Source: Treponema sp.
GTDB taxonomy: Bacteria; Spirochaetota; Spirochaetia; Treponematales; Treponemataceae
DNA: 6,873 nucleotides
Reading direction: 5' to 3'
Assembly: GCA_017614655.1 (NCBI GenBank)
Contig: JAGABO010000133.1
Span: 1-6,873 of the forward strand
Below, one piece after another: positions 1-5,609 of this stretch; positions within the stretch are counted from its first letter, which is position 1, and the number at the start of each line of letters is the position of its first letter. Both the position numbers and the translations under genes were made by a program. Below the pieces are notes generated by a model, which ran no database searches, had not been told where the DNA came from, and worked only from the letters and a program-made list of their open reading frames with translations.

Positions 1-159
1 GAAGGCCTCTGCCACATCTCAATGCTTTCAAGAAGCCGCGTAGAAAAAGTTACTGATGTTCTTAAGGAAGGACAGAGCGTACCCGTTAAGCTTCTCGAAG
101 TAGACAAGATGGGCCGCCTTAACCTTTCTTACATCGATGCCATCGAAGAGAAGAGATAA
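1..159 (+). CDS. pnp: Polynucleotide phosphorylase, C-terminal fragment (S1 domain)
   Basis: This is the 3' end of a gene that enters from the left edge: 52 sense codons in frame 1, stopping at TAA 157-159. PNPase is a trimeric 3'-to-5' exoribonuclease that uses phosphate to degrade RNA. The visible part is the C-terminal S1 domain: EGLCHIS at the start (canonical GLVHIS), then [28 protein letters not shown] and an LS-containing terminal strand. From memory, the E. coli PNPase S1 domain (EGLVHIS...VEKVTDYL...VPVKVLEVD..GRIRLS) is a closer match than ribosomal protein S1. The final strand reads LNLSYIDA rather than the usual LSxKxA. The catalytic RNase PH domains and the KH domain lie outside the window. 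Transcription probably ends at the hairpins between 208 and 341. Confidence 0.93.
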   Translation, partial: EGLCHISMLSRSRVEKVTDVLKEGQSVPVKLLEVDKMGRLNLSYIDAIEEKR

Positions 160-207
160 GCACGCGTGTGCCCGTTTTAATACATCTTCTTAGTGAAAGT
201 ACATAGA

Positions 208-273
208 GGCGGGACGCAGAAAAAAAAAGGAAAGGGGGATACCGTTCCTTTTTTTTCGTCGCTGGGACCCGCC
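208..273 (+). other. Nested stem-loop in the pnp 3' untranslated region
   Basis: An outer 6-bp GC stem pairs GGCGGG (208-213) with CCCGCC (268-273). Inside it ACG (214-216) can pair with CGT (257-259), and then comes a 12-bp stem, A8GGAA (221-232) with TTCCT8 (245-256), around a 12-nt loop. The whole element forms a rod of about 66 nt with asymmetric bulges at 217-220 and 260-267. A small hairpin follows directly (CAGTG 275-279 with CACTG 286-290). It may serve as a 3' stabilising structure, a processing site or a small RNA. No known RNA family is recognised. Confidence 0.5.
221..256 (+). terminator. Possible intrinsic terminator with paired A- and U-tracts (could work on both strands)
   Basis: The stem pairs A8GGAA (221-232) with TTCCT8 (245-256); the loop is 233-244. 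The downstream T8 tract gives terminator character on the + strand, and the upstream A8 does the same on the - strand. The GC core is only two G-C pairs, and the U-tract is itself paired in the full stem, so it would be weaker than the terminator at 304-341. It may act as a first, leaky stop for pnp transcripts. Confidence 0.45.
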
Positions 274-303
274 GCAGTGTGCTTGCACTGAGAAGTTGCT
301 TAG

Positions 304-341
304 AAGACTGTCCTGTTAAAAGCGGGGCAGTCTTTTTTTTT
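304..341 (+). terminator. Strong rho-independent terminator ending the pnp transcript
   Basis: AAGACTGTCCTG (304-315) pairs with CGGGGCAGTCTT (323-334) over 12 bp, with two G-T wobbles and a 7-nt loop (316-322). The stem runs into a tract of nine T at 333-341. This is a textbook intrinsic terminator, about 145 nt after the pnp stop codon and immediately before the next promoter. It separates pnp from the downstream operon. Confidence 0.88.
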
Positions 342-360
342 ATAACGCTTTCTGTTATAA
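340..360. repeat. 7-bp perfect inverted repeat overlapping the -10 element
   Basis: TTATAAC (340-346) and GTTATAA (354-360) are perfect inverted copies separated by 7 nt. The right arm covers most of the -10 hexamer and the left arm begins in the terminator T-tract. The symmetry would suit a dimeric repressor site, but AT-rich sequence with TATAAT-like motifs gives such repeats by chance. No regulator is known. Confidence 0.3.
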
Positions 361-361
361 T
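353..361 (+). promoter_or_regulatory. Extended -10 promoter of the M16-dut-lptFG-tgt operon
   Basis: TGTTATAAT is a perfect extended -10 element (TGn at 353-355, TATAAT at 356-361). The matching -35 window (333-338 at 17-bp spacing) is just the T-tract of the upstream terminator, so recognition would depend on the extended -10. Transcription is predicted to start near 368, only about 8 nt before the ATG at 376. The -10 hexamer also overlaps an inverted repeat (340-360). Confidence 0.65.
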
Positions 362-375
362 GCCCGTTGTATTCT

Positions 376-1656
376 ATGATAGAAAAAACAGTTTTTGACA
401 ATAACGTTGTTCTGATAACAGAAAGTGATTCTTCAAGCAGAACAGCGGCACTTGGTTTCTGGTTTGCAGCAGGAAGCCGCTATGAAAATAAAGAAAACCG
501 CGGAATTTCTCATTTAACGGAACACCTTCTTTTTAAGGGAACAGAAAAACTTAATACCCGGGAAACAGCCCTTACTTTTGACCGTATGGGCGGCTTTGTA
601 AATGCTTTTACCGAGCGCGAAAACGTGTGTCTTTATTCCGTTGTTCCTTCGCTTAACGGAAACTTCGAAACTGCCTGCAGCTGTCTTTTTGACATGTGCG
701 AAAACTGTACTTTTCCCGAAGATGAATTCAGCAAGGAAAAAAATGTTGTAAAAAGCGAGATTCTTTCTCTTGATGATGACAGCGACGAAAGTGCCCTTGA
801 TGAACTTGCACGTTCTGTCTGGGATGATGAAACTCTTACCCGGACAATCGGCGGAAGCGTTAAGGAAGTTGATTCGCTTTCGCTTGAAAAAGTTCGTGCT
901 TTTTATGCTGAATATTTTGTTCACGGGGAGCTTGTAATTGTTGCAGCCGGTAAAATTGATGCAGAACTTTTAAAGAAAAAAGCTTCTTTACTTTCCCTAC
1001 ATAAAAAAGTTCCTGATTATAAAACGGAGTTTCATTTTACAAAACCTGCGGTATGGAAAAGCGGTGTTAATATCGTAAAGACCCGTTTTCTTCAGAGTCA
1101 GATTTTTGCAACTTTTCAGATAGAAGGGCCCCTTACAGAAAAAGAAAGTTATGCCCTCTGCATTCTTGATGCAATTGCAGGCGGAACAATGAGTTCAAGA
1201 CTTTTTCAGACTTTAAGGGAAAAACACGGACTCTGTTACAGTGTTTACAGTTTCTTTACATTTTACGAAAACGCTTACCTCTGGAGTTCTTATGTTACTG
1301 CCGACAAAGACAATGCACTTCAGACGGTTGAGCTTTTAATGGAAGAGCTTCGTAATCTTAGGGAAGAAAAAATTTCTGATGAAGAATTTGAAAATGCCAA
1401 AAAGCATATCTGTGGCGAAGAAATAATGGGAAGCTGCGACAACGAGTACATCATGAAGCGTCATCAGAAAAATCTGTCCCTGGGATTTCCTCTCCGTTCA
1501 ACCGAAGAAGTTCTTGAATGTATACGAAACATAGAAAAAAGTGATATAATCAGTTTAATAGAAAAAATCTTCCGCAAAGAAAAAATGAATCTTCTGGTTT
1601 ACGGACCGTCTCTTTCTTCGCGGGTTAAAAAGGAAATATTATGTCTTGCAAAGTAA
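376..1656 (+). CDS. M16 family zinc metallopeptidase (YmxG/MlpA-like)
   Basis: This 426-residue protein is a complete single-chain M16B peptidase, a family that cleaves small or unfolded peptides in a clamshell made of two homologous halves. The inverted zinc motif HLTEH is at residues 46-50, with E49 as the catalytic base. E128 in KSEI is the likely third ligand, with conserved E121 seven residues before it. The second half carries the signature [24 protein letters not shown]. There is no signal peptide, so it should be cytoplasmic. The start is ATG 376; an in-frame TTG at 367 exists, but family N termini fit [10 protein letters not shown] and a stop lies at 358-360. There is no Shine-Dalgarno sequence, which fits a nearly leaderless mRNA from the promoter at 353-361. 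Bacillus also has an M16 gene near pnp. The natural substrate is unknown, and the 3' end overlaps dut by 16 bp. Confidence 0.92.
   Translation: MIEKTVFDNNVVLITESDSSSRTAALGFWFAAGSRYENKENRGISHLTEHLLFKGTEKLNTRETALTFDRMGGFVNAFTERENVCLYSVVPSLNGNFETACSCLFDMCENCTFPEDEFSKEKNVVKSEILSLDDDSDESALDELARSVWDDETLTRTIGGSVKEVDSLSLEKVRAFYAEYFVHGELVIVAAGKIDAELLKKKASLLSLHKKVPDYKTEFHFTKPAVWKSGVNIVKTRFLQSQIFATFQIEGPLTEKESYALCILDAIAGGTMSSRLFQTLREKHGLCYSVYSFFTFYENAYLWSSYVTADKDNALQTVELLMEELRNLREEKISDEEFENAKKHICGEEIMGSCDNEYIMKRHQKNLSLGFPLRSTEEVLECIRNIEKSDIISLIEKIFRKEKMNLLVYGPSLSSRVKKEILCLAK
1542..1550 (+). promoter_or_regulatory. Possible internal extended -10 promoter ahead of dut
   Basis: TGATATAAT inside the 3' end of the M16 gene is a perfect TGn-TATAAT match, the same type as the operon promoter at 353-361. 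There is no recognisable -35 at standard spacing (TTGAAT at 1514-1519 is 25 bp away). It would start transcription near 1557 and give dut a leader of about 84 nt. It lies in AT-rich coding sequence (codons for Asp-Ile-Ile), so chance is a real possibility. Confidence 0.3.
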
Positions 1657-2084
1657 AAATACCGTGTGTTGCAAAAGAGGGTGCAGTTCTTCCCGTTTAT
1701 AAAACTTCAGGGGCAGCCGGAGCTGATGTGTGTGCCCTTACGGAAAGTGATGTTGTCTTAAAAAAAGGAAGCCGTGCTCTGGTTGGAACCGGGCTGTTCT
1801 TTGCAATTCCGGAAGGCTATGAAATTCAGGTTCGTCCCAGAAGCGGCCTTGCATTTAAAAACGGAGTTACAGTCTTAAATACTCCTGGAACAATAGACAG
1901 TGATTACAGGGGAGAATTAAAGGTCCTTCTTTATAATTGCGGCGATGAAGACTTCATCATAAAAAACGGTGACCGTATTGCCCAGATACTCGTGGCTCCG
2001 GTTACGCTCGGCGACTTTGAGAGCTGTGATGCCCTTCCGGAAACGGAACGCGGTGCAGACGGCTTTGGAAGTACCGGAGTTTAG
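1641..2084 (+). CDS. dut: Deoxyuridine 5'-triphosphate nucleotidohydrolase (dUTPase)
   Basis: The enzyme hydrolyses dUTP to dUMP and pyrophosphate, which keeps uracil out of DNA and supplies thymidylate synthesis. At 147 residues it is the usual size for a homotrimeric dUTPase, and all five motifs are present in order. Motif I is AGADVCA (26-32) and motif II PRSGLA (66-71). Motif III is [13 protein letters not shown] (80-92), with catalytic D86 and Y89, which excludes ribose. Motif IV is GDRIAQ (110-115), and motif [11 protein letters not shown] (137-146) is the mobile C-terminal P-loop-like arm. Motif V has D140 where Gly is common. The ATG overlaps the end of the M16 gene by 16 bp, with an AAGGA ribosome site at 1630-1634 and a 6-nt spacer, which suggests translational coupling. 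The protein should be soluble and active. Confidence 0.97.
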   Translation: MSCKVKIPCVAKEGAVLPVYKTSGAAGADVCALTESDVVLKKGSRALVGTGLFFAIPEGYEIQVRPRSGLAFKNGVTVLNTPGTIDSDYRGELKVLLYNCGDEDFIIKNGDRIAQILVAPVTLGDFESCDALPETERGADGFGSTGV

Positions 2085-2091
2085 GGGAGAG
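2084..2091 (+). promoter_or_regulatory. Ribosome binding site that selects the GTG start of lptF
   Basis: GGGGAGAG begins on the last base of the dut stop codon and ends two bases before GTG 2094 (four bases if GGAG is taken as the core). It is the only convincing Shine-Dalgarno sequence near the lptF start, and no ATG precedes the first membrane segment. It therefore supports the long N terminus of LptF. The spacing is short. Confidence 0.6.
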
Positions 2092-2093
2092 AA

Positions 2094-3362
2094 GTGCTGG
2101 TATCTTCCGTAAAGGAGACCCTGACTCAGTTTTTCAGGGACTTCAGTTTAAAAAAACAGATTCTTATTTTTCTCTCGTTCCTGTGCGCAAAGTGCAGTTT
2201 TGACCGCGGAAAAGATTTTTTTGACAGAAAAATAGAACGGCTTGCTTTTGTAAAAGACAATGTTCTTATCCGCTATCTTGCAAAAGAACTGTTTGTTTAT
2301 TTTCTTGTATGCTTTGCTTTTTTCTTTATTGTTTTTTTCTGTAATCAGATTCTTCTAATGGCAGAAAAAATCCTTCAGCAGAGGGTACCGGTTAAATTTG
2401 TTATCCGCCTTATCATTTATACGCTTCCGACAATCATAAGCCAGTCGGCACCTTTTGCAACTTTAGTCGGCTTTCTTATGTGTCTGGGCCGTATGGTTAC
2501 CGACAACGAAGTAATGATAATCCGTGCAAGCGGTCAGAATTATTCACTCATCCTGATTCCCGTCCTGATTATGGGGCTTCTGATTTCTCTTTTCAGTTTT
2601 GTAATGAATGATTATTTTCTTCCTCTGGGAACCATCAGGTACAACAGGCTTTTAAAACAGATTGTTGCATCAAATCCTGCCGTTGAACTTGAACCTCATT
2701 CAATCAAGCGGCTGGGGGATTCTATTCTTGTAATCGGTGATGTAGAAAAAACAAATGTAAGTGACCTCGCTTTTTTTGATCTCTCTTCTCCAAGTGAACC
2801 GCGTGTAATTATCTGTAAGGATGCAGACATCGTAAAGTCAAAGTCAGAGGGGGTCCTTATGGAACTTAACATGAAGGATTCAACTGTCATTATGCTCAAC
2901 AAAGGCCGCCGCAAGGATTATGATGTCCTTACTTCGGAAGACATGAAGATGAATATTTTTGAAGACGTTCTTGAACTTTCTACAAACGGTCCGACTCCGC
3001 GCGAAATGACAAGCCACGATTTAAAGAAAAAAATAGACAATATGGCAAAGATGGAAAACTATTCAAAGAAGCAGATGAATCAGTATAAGCTTGAATACAA
3101 CAAAAAGTTTTCGCTTCCGTTCGGTTCAATTTTCTTTGCGATTCTTGCGTTTCCACTTGCTCTTGTATTCGGAAGAAAAGACGGGCAGACTCTCGGACTT
3201 ATTTTTGGAATAATAATATCCGTAATGTATTGGGCTGCTTCTATTCTCGGACAGATGTTCGGACTTCGCGGAGGCTATGACGGCTTCTGGATGATGTGGG
3301 GACCGAACTTTTTTATCGGAATTGCAGGTCTGCTGCTTTACTTAAAACTTAAACGAAAATGA
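2094..3362 (+). CDS. lptF: LptF-type permease subunit (YjgP/YjgQ family) with an N-terminal extension
   Basis: LptF and LptG form the membrane part of the LptB2FG ABC exporter, which extracts lipopolysaccharide or another lipid from the inner membrane and passes it to LptC/LptA. This 422-residue protein has the family layout: membrane segments at about 66-89, 103-132 and 150-172, a periplasmic jellyroll-like region (about 173-335), then segments at about 338-360, 366-390 and 397-418. It resembles E. coli LptF, as I remember it, around FFCNQ (82-85) and GFLMCLGRMVTDNEV (126-140). The family usually begins at the equivalent of VLIRYLAKE (57-65), so the first 55 residues are extra. They include a hydrophobic patch (22-31) and a CAKC motif (31-34). 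The start is GTG with a strong but close ribosome site. It follows dut by 9 nt and overlaps lptG by ATGA. In Treponema, which lacks ordinary LPS, the cargo is unknown. Confidence 0.88.
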   Translation: MLVSSVKETLTQFFRDFSLKKQILIFLSFLCAKCSFDRGKDFFDRKIERLAFVKDNVLIRYLAKELFVYFLVCFAFFFIVFFCNQILLMAEKILQQRVPVKFVIRLIIYTLPTIISQSAPFATLVGFLMCLGRMVTDNEVMIIRASGQNYSLILIPVLIMGLLISLFSFVMNDYFLPLGTIRYNRLLKQIVASNPAVELEPHSIKRLGDSILVIGDVEKTNVSDLAFFDLSSPSEPRVIICKDADIVKSKSEGVLMELNMKDSTVIMLNKGRRKDYDVLTSEDMKMNIFEDVLELSTNGPTPREMTSHDLKKKIDNMAKMENYSKKQMNQYKLEYNKKFSLPFGSIFFAILAFPLALVFGRKDGQTLGLIFGIIISVMYWAASILGQMFGLRGGYDGFWMMWGPNFFIGIAGLLLYLKLKRK

Positions 3363-4432
3363 AACTTGTATTTTATATGCTCAAGAAATTCTTTGTGATT
3401 TTTTTGGGCGCACTTGTATTTTTTGTTCTCATTCTCTGCCTTACGGAACTTCTTATGAATCTCTGGAATTATATTTCAAAGCAGGTTCCTTCTAAGCAGG
3501 TAATGAAGATAATGTTCTTTTATGTTCCAAAAACCGTCTGGTATGCAGTTCCCATTGCAATGCTGTTTGCCACGGCTTACATGCTGTCGGATTTTTATGC
3601 AAAGAATGAACTGCTTGCTATTTTTGCTTCGGGAGTTTCCCTTTTTAAATTTGCATCTCCTCTGCTTTTAGTTGGACTTGTTTTTAGCGGACTTCTGTTT
3701 GTATGGGAAAATAATGTTGTCGTCGGTACTTACGCGCAGTTCAATAAACTTAAGAATGAAGCTTTTAAAAAAGAAGTGTCTCTTAATCAGGATAACATCG
3801 TCATCATGAGTGAAGAGGGAAATGTTGTCTACAAGGCAGATTACTATGATGATGAACTGCAGAGACTTTATACGGTTTATGTTCTTGTCCGGACAGAGGA
3901 CAAAAAGTTTGACAGACTTTTTATTGCCGACAGTGCTTTGTGGAATGAAGACCACTGGGATCTTTCAAATCCGACTGTATACAGACAGTATGATGACGGC
4001 ATTACAATCGTTCCCTACGAGAGGGAATTTGCAACAGAACGCTTTACTGAACCTCCCGAAACATTCCGCAATAACACGGTAAGCGTAGAGGAAGTTAATA
4101 CGAAAGAAGCCCGTGCATATATAGAACATTTGGAAAAAGCAGGACTTCCGAGTTCAGCAGAAAGATCAGAATATTATAAGAAATTTGCGTTTCCTTTTGT
4201 CGTTTTAATTGTTGTATTTCTTGCAGTAGGATTAAGCGGCAAAACCAGAAAAAATGTTCTTATCATAAGCCTTGCGCTAAGTGTTACGGCAGTCGTTCTT
4301 TTTTATGTAACACAGATGGTTACGATGCTTATGGCAAAATTCGGAACTATTCCTCCCGTTATGGGGGCATGGTTTCCTGTCGTACTGTTTATTTTTATAA
4401 GCTCCGTGCTGTTAAAGTTTGCAAAGACGTAA
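3359..4432 (+). CDS. lptG: LptG-type permease subunit (YjgP/YjgQ family)
   Basis: This is the second permease half of the LptB2FG lipid exporter. Its 357 residues are the normal length: membrane segments at about 11-34, 57-80 and 98-119, a periplasmic beta-rich domain at about 120-270, then segments at 275-293, 299-324 and 332-354. The C-terminal GTIPPVMGAWFP (329-340) closely matches YGIPPIIGALLP of E. coli LptG, and VPKTV...ELLAIFASG (56-92) aligns with VPKDV...ELVVMQASG without gaps, both compared from memory. This favours LptG over a second LptF. By the same ungapped alignment, the LPS-contacting K34 of E. coli corresponds to E30 here, and K40/K41 to W36/N37. The ATG overlaps the lptF stop as ATGA, which indicates coupled translation and 1:1 synthesis. 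Partner genes for LptB, LptC, LptA and LptD are not in this window. Confidence 0.87.
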   Translation: MKLVFYMLKKFFVIFLGALVFFVLILCLTELLMNLWNYISKQVPSKQVMKIMFFYVPKTVWYAVPIAMLFATAYMLSDFYAKNELLAIFASGVSLFKFASPLLLVGLVFSGLLFVWENNVVVGTYAQFNKLKNEAFKKEVSLNQDNIVIMSEEGNVVYKADYYDDELQRLYTVYVLVRTEDKKFDRLFIADSALWNEDHWDLSNPTVYRQYDDGITIVPYEREFATERFTEPPETFRNNTVSVEEVNTKEARAYIEHLEKAGLPSSAERSEYYKKFAFPFVVLIVVFLAVGLSGKTRKNVLIISLALSVTAVVLFYVTQMVTMLMAKFGTIPPVMGAWFPVVLFIFISSVLLKFAKT

Positions 4433-4450
4433 TTCATTCTGTAAAAAACA

Positions 4451-4456
4451 GGAAGG
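4451..4456 (+). promoter_or_regulatory. Ribosome binding site for tgt
   Basis: GGAAGG sits four bases before ATG 4461 and fixes the tgt start there. The longer in-frame opening from TTG 4419 lies inside lptG, has no ribosome site, and would add 14 residues not found in the family. Confidence 0.7.
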
Positions 4457-4460
4457 AAAA

Positions 4461-5609
4461 ATGATTGAAAGTATTTTTGAAGTAAAACATTCGTCTAAAG
4501 ATTCGAAAGCCCGCACCGGTGTAATGCATCTTCCTCATGGTGACGTTAAGACTCCTGTTTTTATGCCGGTAGGAACTAAGGGAACGGTTAAAGCTGTCGA
4601 TAAAGATTCTCTTGAAGAAATAGGTTTTGAAATCATTCTTGCAAATACTTACCACATGTACATGAGGCCGGGTGCGGACCTTGTAGAAGAAGCAGGCGGA
4701 CTTCACGGCTTTACAAAGTGGAACAGAAACTTCCTTACAGATTCGGGCGGATTTCAGGTTTTCTCGCTTAAGGGCTTAAGAAAAATCAGTGATGAAGGCG
4801 TTACCTTTAGAAGCGACATCGACGGAAGTAAGCATCTTTTTACTCCGGAAAACGTCGTACAGACTCAGGTAAAGATTAACTCTGACATTCAGATGCAGCT
4901 GGACGTCTGTTCTGCTCACGGAGTTTCTCGTAAAGAAGCAGAAAAGGCTTTGCGCATTACTACGGACTGGACTAACCGGGCCGTTAAAGAGTGGCTTATT
5001 CAGCGTGAAAACGGATACAAAGGTTATCTTTTTCCGATTGTACAGGGAAACTTTTTTGAAGACTTACGGAAGCAGAGTGCAGAATTTGTTGCCTCTTTAG
5101 ATACGGCAGGAATTGCAATCGGCGGTCTTAGTGTAGGGGAGCCTCCCCAGGAGTTTGCAAAAATGCTGCAATACACGGTACAGGTTCTTCCTTCCGATAA
5201 GCCTCTTTATGTTATGGGAATCGGAACTCCCGAATATATTTTTGAAGCCGTTTCTAACGGTGTTGATATGTTTGACTGTGTTCAGCCGACAAGAATTGCA
5301 CGCCATGGACTTTATTTTTCAAGACGAGGTATGGTGTCGATTAAGCAGAAAAGATTCGAGCACGATTTTTCTCCGGCAGATCCTGAATGTGACTGTAAAG
5401 TTTGCCGCACTTATTCCCGAGCTTATCTCCGTCATATTTTCCGTGAACAGGAAATTCTTTCTTCGATGCTTGCAAGTTATCACAACCTGTATTTCTTAGA
5501 CAGAATGGTAAAAGACATAAGGACAGCCATAGAAGAAGACCGCTTTGAAGAATTCAGAAAAAAGTTTCTTGAAGACTTTGCATCCGGTGCCGTGCAGGAG
5601 GCTTTGTAA
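4461..5609 (+). CDS. tgt: tRNA-guanine transglycosylase (queuosine biosynthesis)
   Basis: TGT swaps guanine 34 for preQ1 in the anticodon of Asp, Asn, His and Tyr tRNAs, a step in queuosine formation. The 382-residue protein is the normal bacterial length and essentially complete. DSGGFQ (94-99) supplies the general acid/base D94. LDVC (147-150) corresponds to the usual FDEC base-recognition motif. GGLSVGEP (221-228) is the bacterial form, with V225 typical of preQ1-using rather than queuine-using enzymes. FDCVQPTRIARHG (271-283) holds the nucleophile D272. The zinc site is C310, C312, C315 and H341, with the C-to-H spacing of 26 seen in the Zymomonas enzyme. Variants are LDVC for FDEC and VQPTR for VLPTR/VMPTR. 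The gene follows lptG by 28 nt and overlaps the next gene by one base. The gap is too short for a preQ1 riboswitch. Confidence 0.97.
   Translation: MIESIFEVKHSSKDSKARTGVMHLPHGDVKTPVFMPVGTKGTVKAVDKDSLEEIGFEIILANTYHMYMRPGADLVEEAGGLHGFTKWNRNFLTDSGGFQVFSLKGLRKISDEGVTFRSDIDGSKHLFTPENVVQTQVKINSDIQMQLDVCSAHGVSRKEAEKALRITTDWTNRAVKEWLIQRENGYKGYLFPIVQGNFFEDLRKQSAEFVASLDTAGIAIGGLSVGEPPQEFAKMLQYTVQVLPSDKPLYVMGIGTPEYIFEAVSNGVDMFDCVQPTRIARHGLYFSRRGMVSIKQKRFEHDFSPADPECDCKVCRTYSRAYLRHIFREQEILSSMLASYHNLYFLDRMVKDIRTAIEEDRFEEFRKKFLEDFASGAVQEAL
5596..5601 (+). promoter_or_regulatory. Strong ribosome binding site for the HEAT-repeat gene
   Basis: A perfect AGGAGG lies inside the last codons of tgt, seven bases before ATG 5609. 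It confirms the start of the following exported protein and suggests high translation compared with its neighbours. Confidence 0.85.

Noticed and set aside
160..171. GCAC-GCGT-GTGC hairpin just after the pnp stop as a terminator
   Set aside because: The stem is only 4 bp and is followed by CCGTTTT. It is too weak compared with the structures at 221-256 and 304-341.
367..375. TTG 367 as the start of the M16 peptidase
   Set aside because: It adds only three residues, has no ribosome site, and would coincide with the predicted transcription start. ATG 376 fits the family N terminus better.
395..400. TTGACA near the start of the M16 gene as a -35 element
   Set aside because: The only -10-like sequence (TGATAA, 413-418) is about 12 bp away, which is too close, and it lies downstream of the coding start.
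514..924. 136-residue open frame on the - strand inside the M16 gene
   Set aside because: It is the antisense shadow of a clearly conserved peptidase, has no recognisable domain and shows no ribosome site of its own.
2221..2226. TTGACA as a -35 promoter element within lptF
   Set aside because: No -10-like sequence lies 16-18 bp downstream, and it is within coding sequence.
4419..4460. TTG 4419 as the start of tgt
   Set aside because: It sits inside lptG, lacks a ribosome site and adds a non-conserved 14-residue tail. ATG 4461 has GGAAGG upstream and gives the standard protein.
4433..4460. preQ1 riboswitch or terminator between lptG and tgt
   Set aside because: The gap is only 28 nt. It has just a 4-bp hairpin (CTGT 4439-4442 with ACAG 4448-4451) without a U-tract, which is too small for either element.
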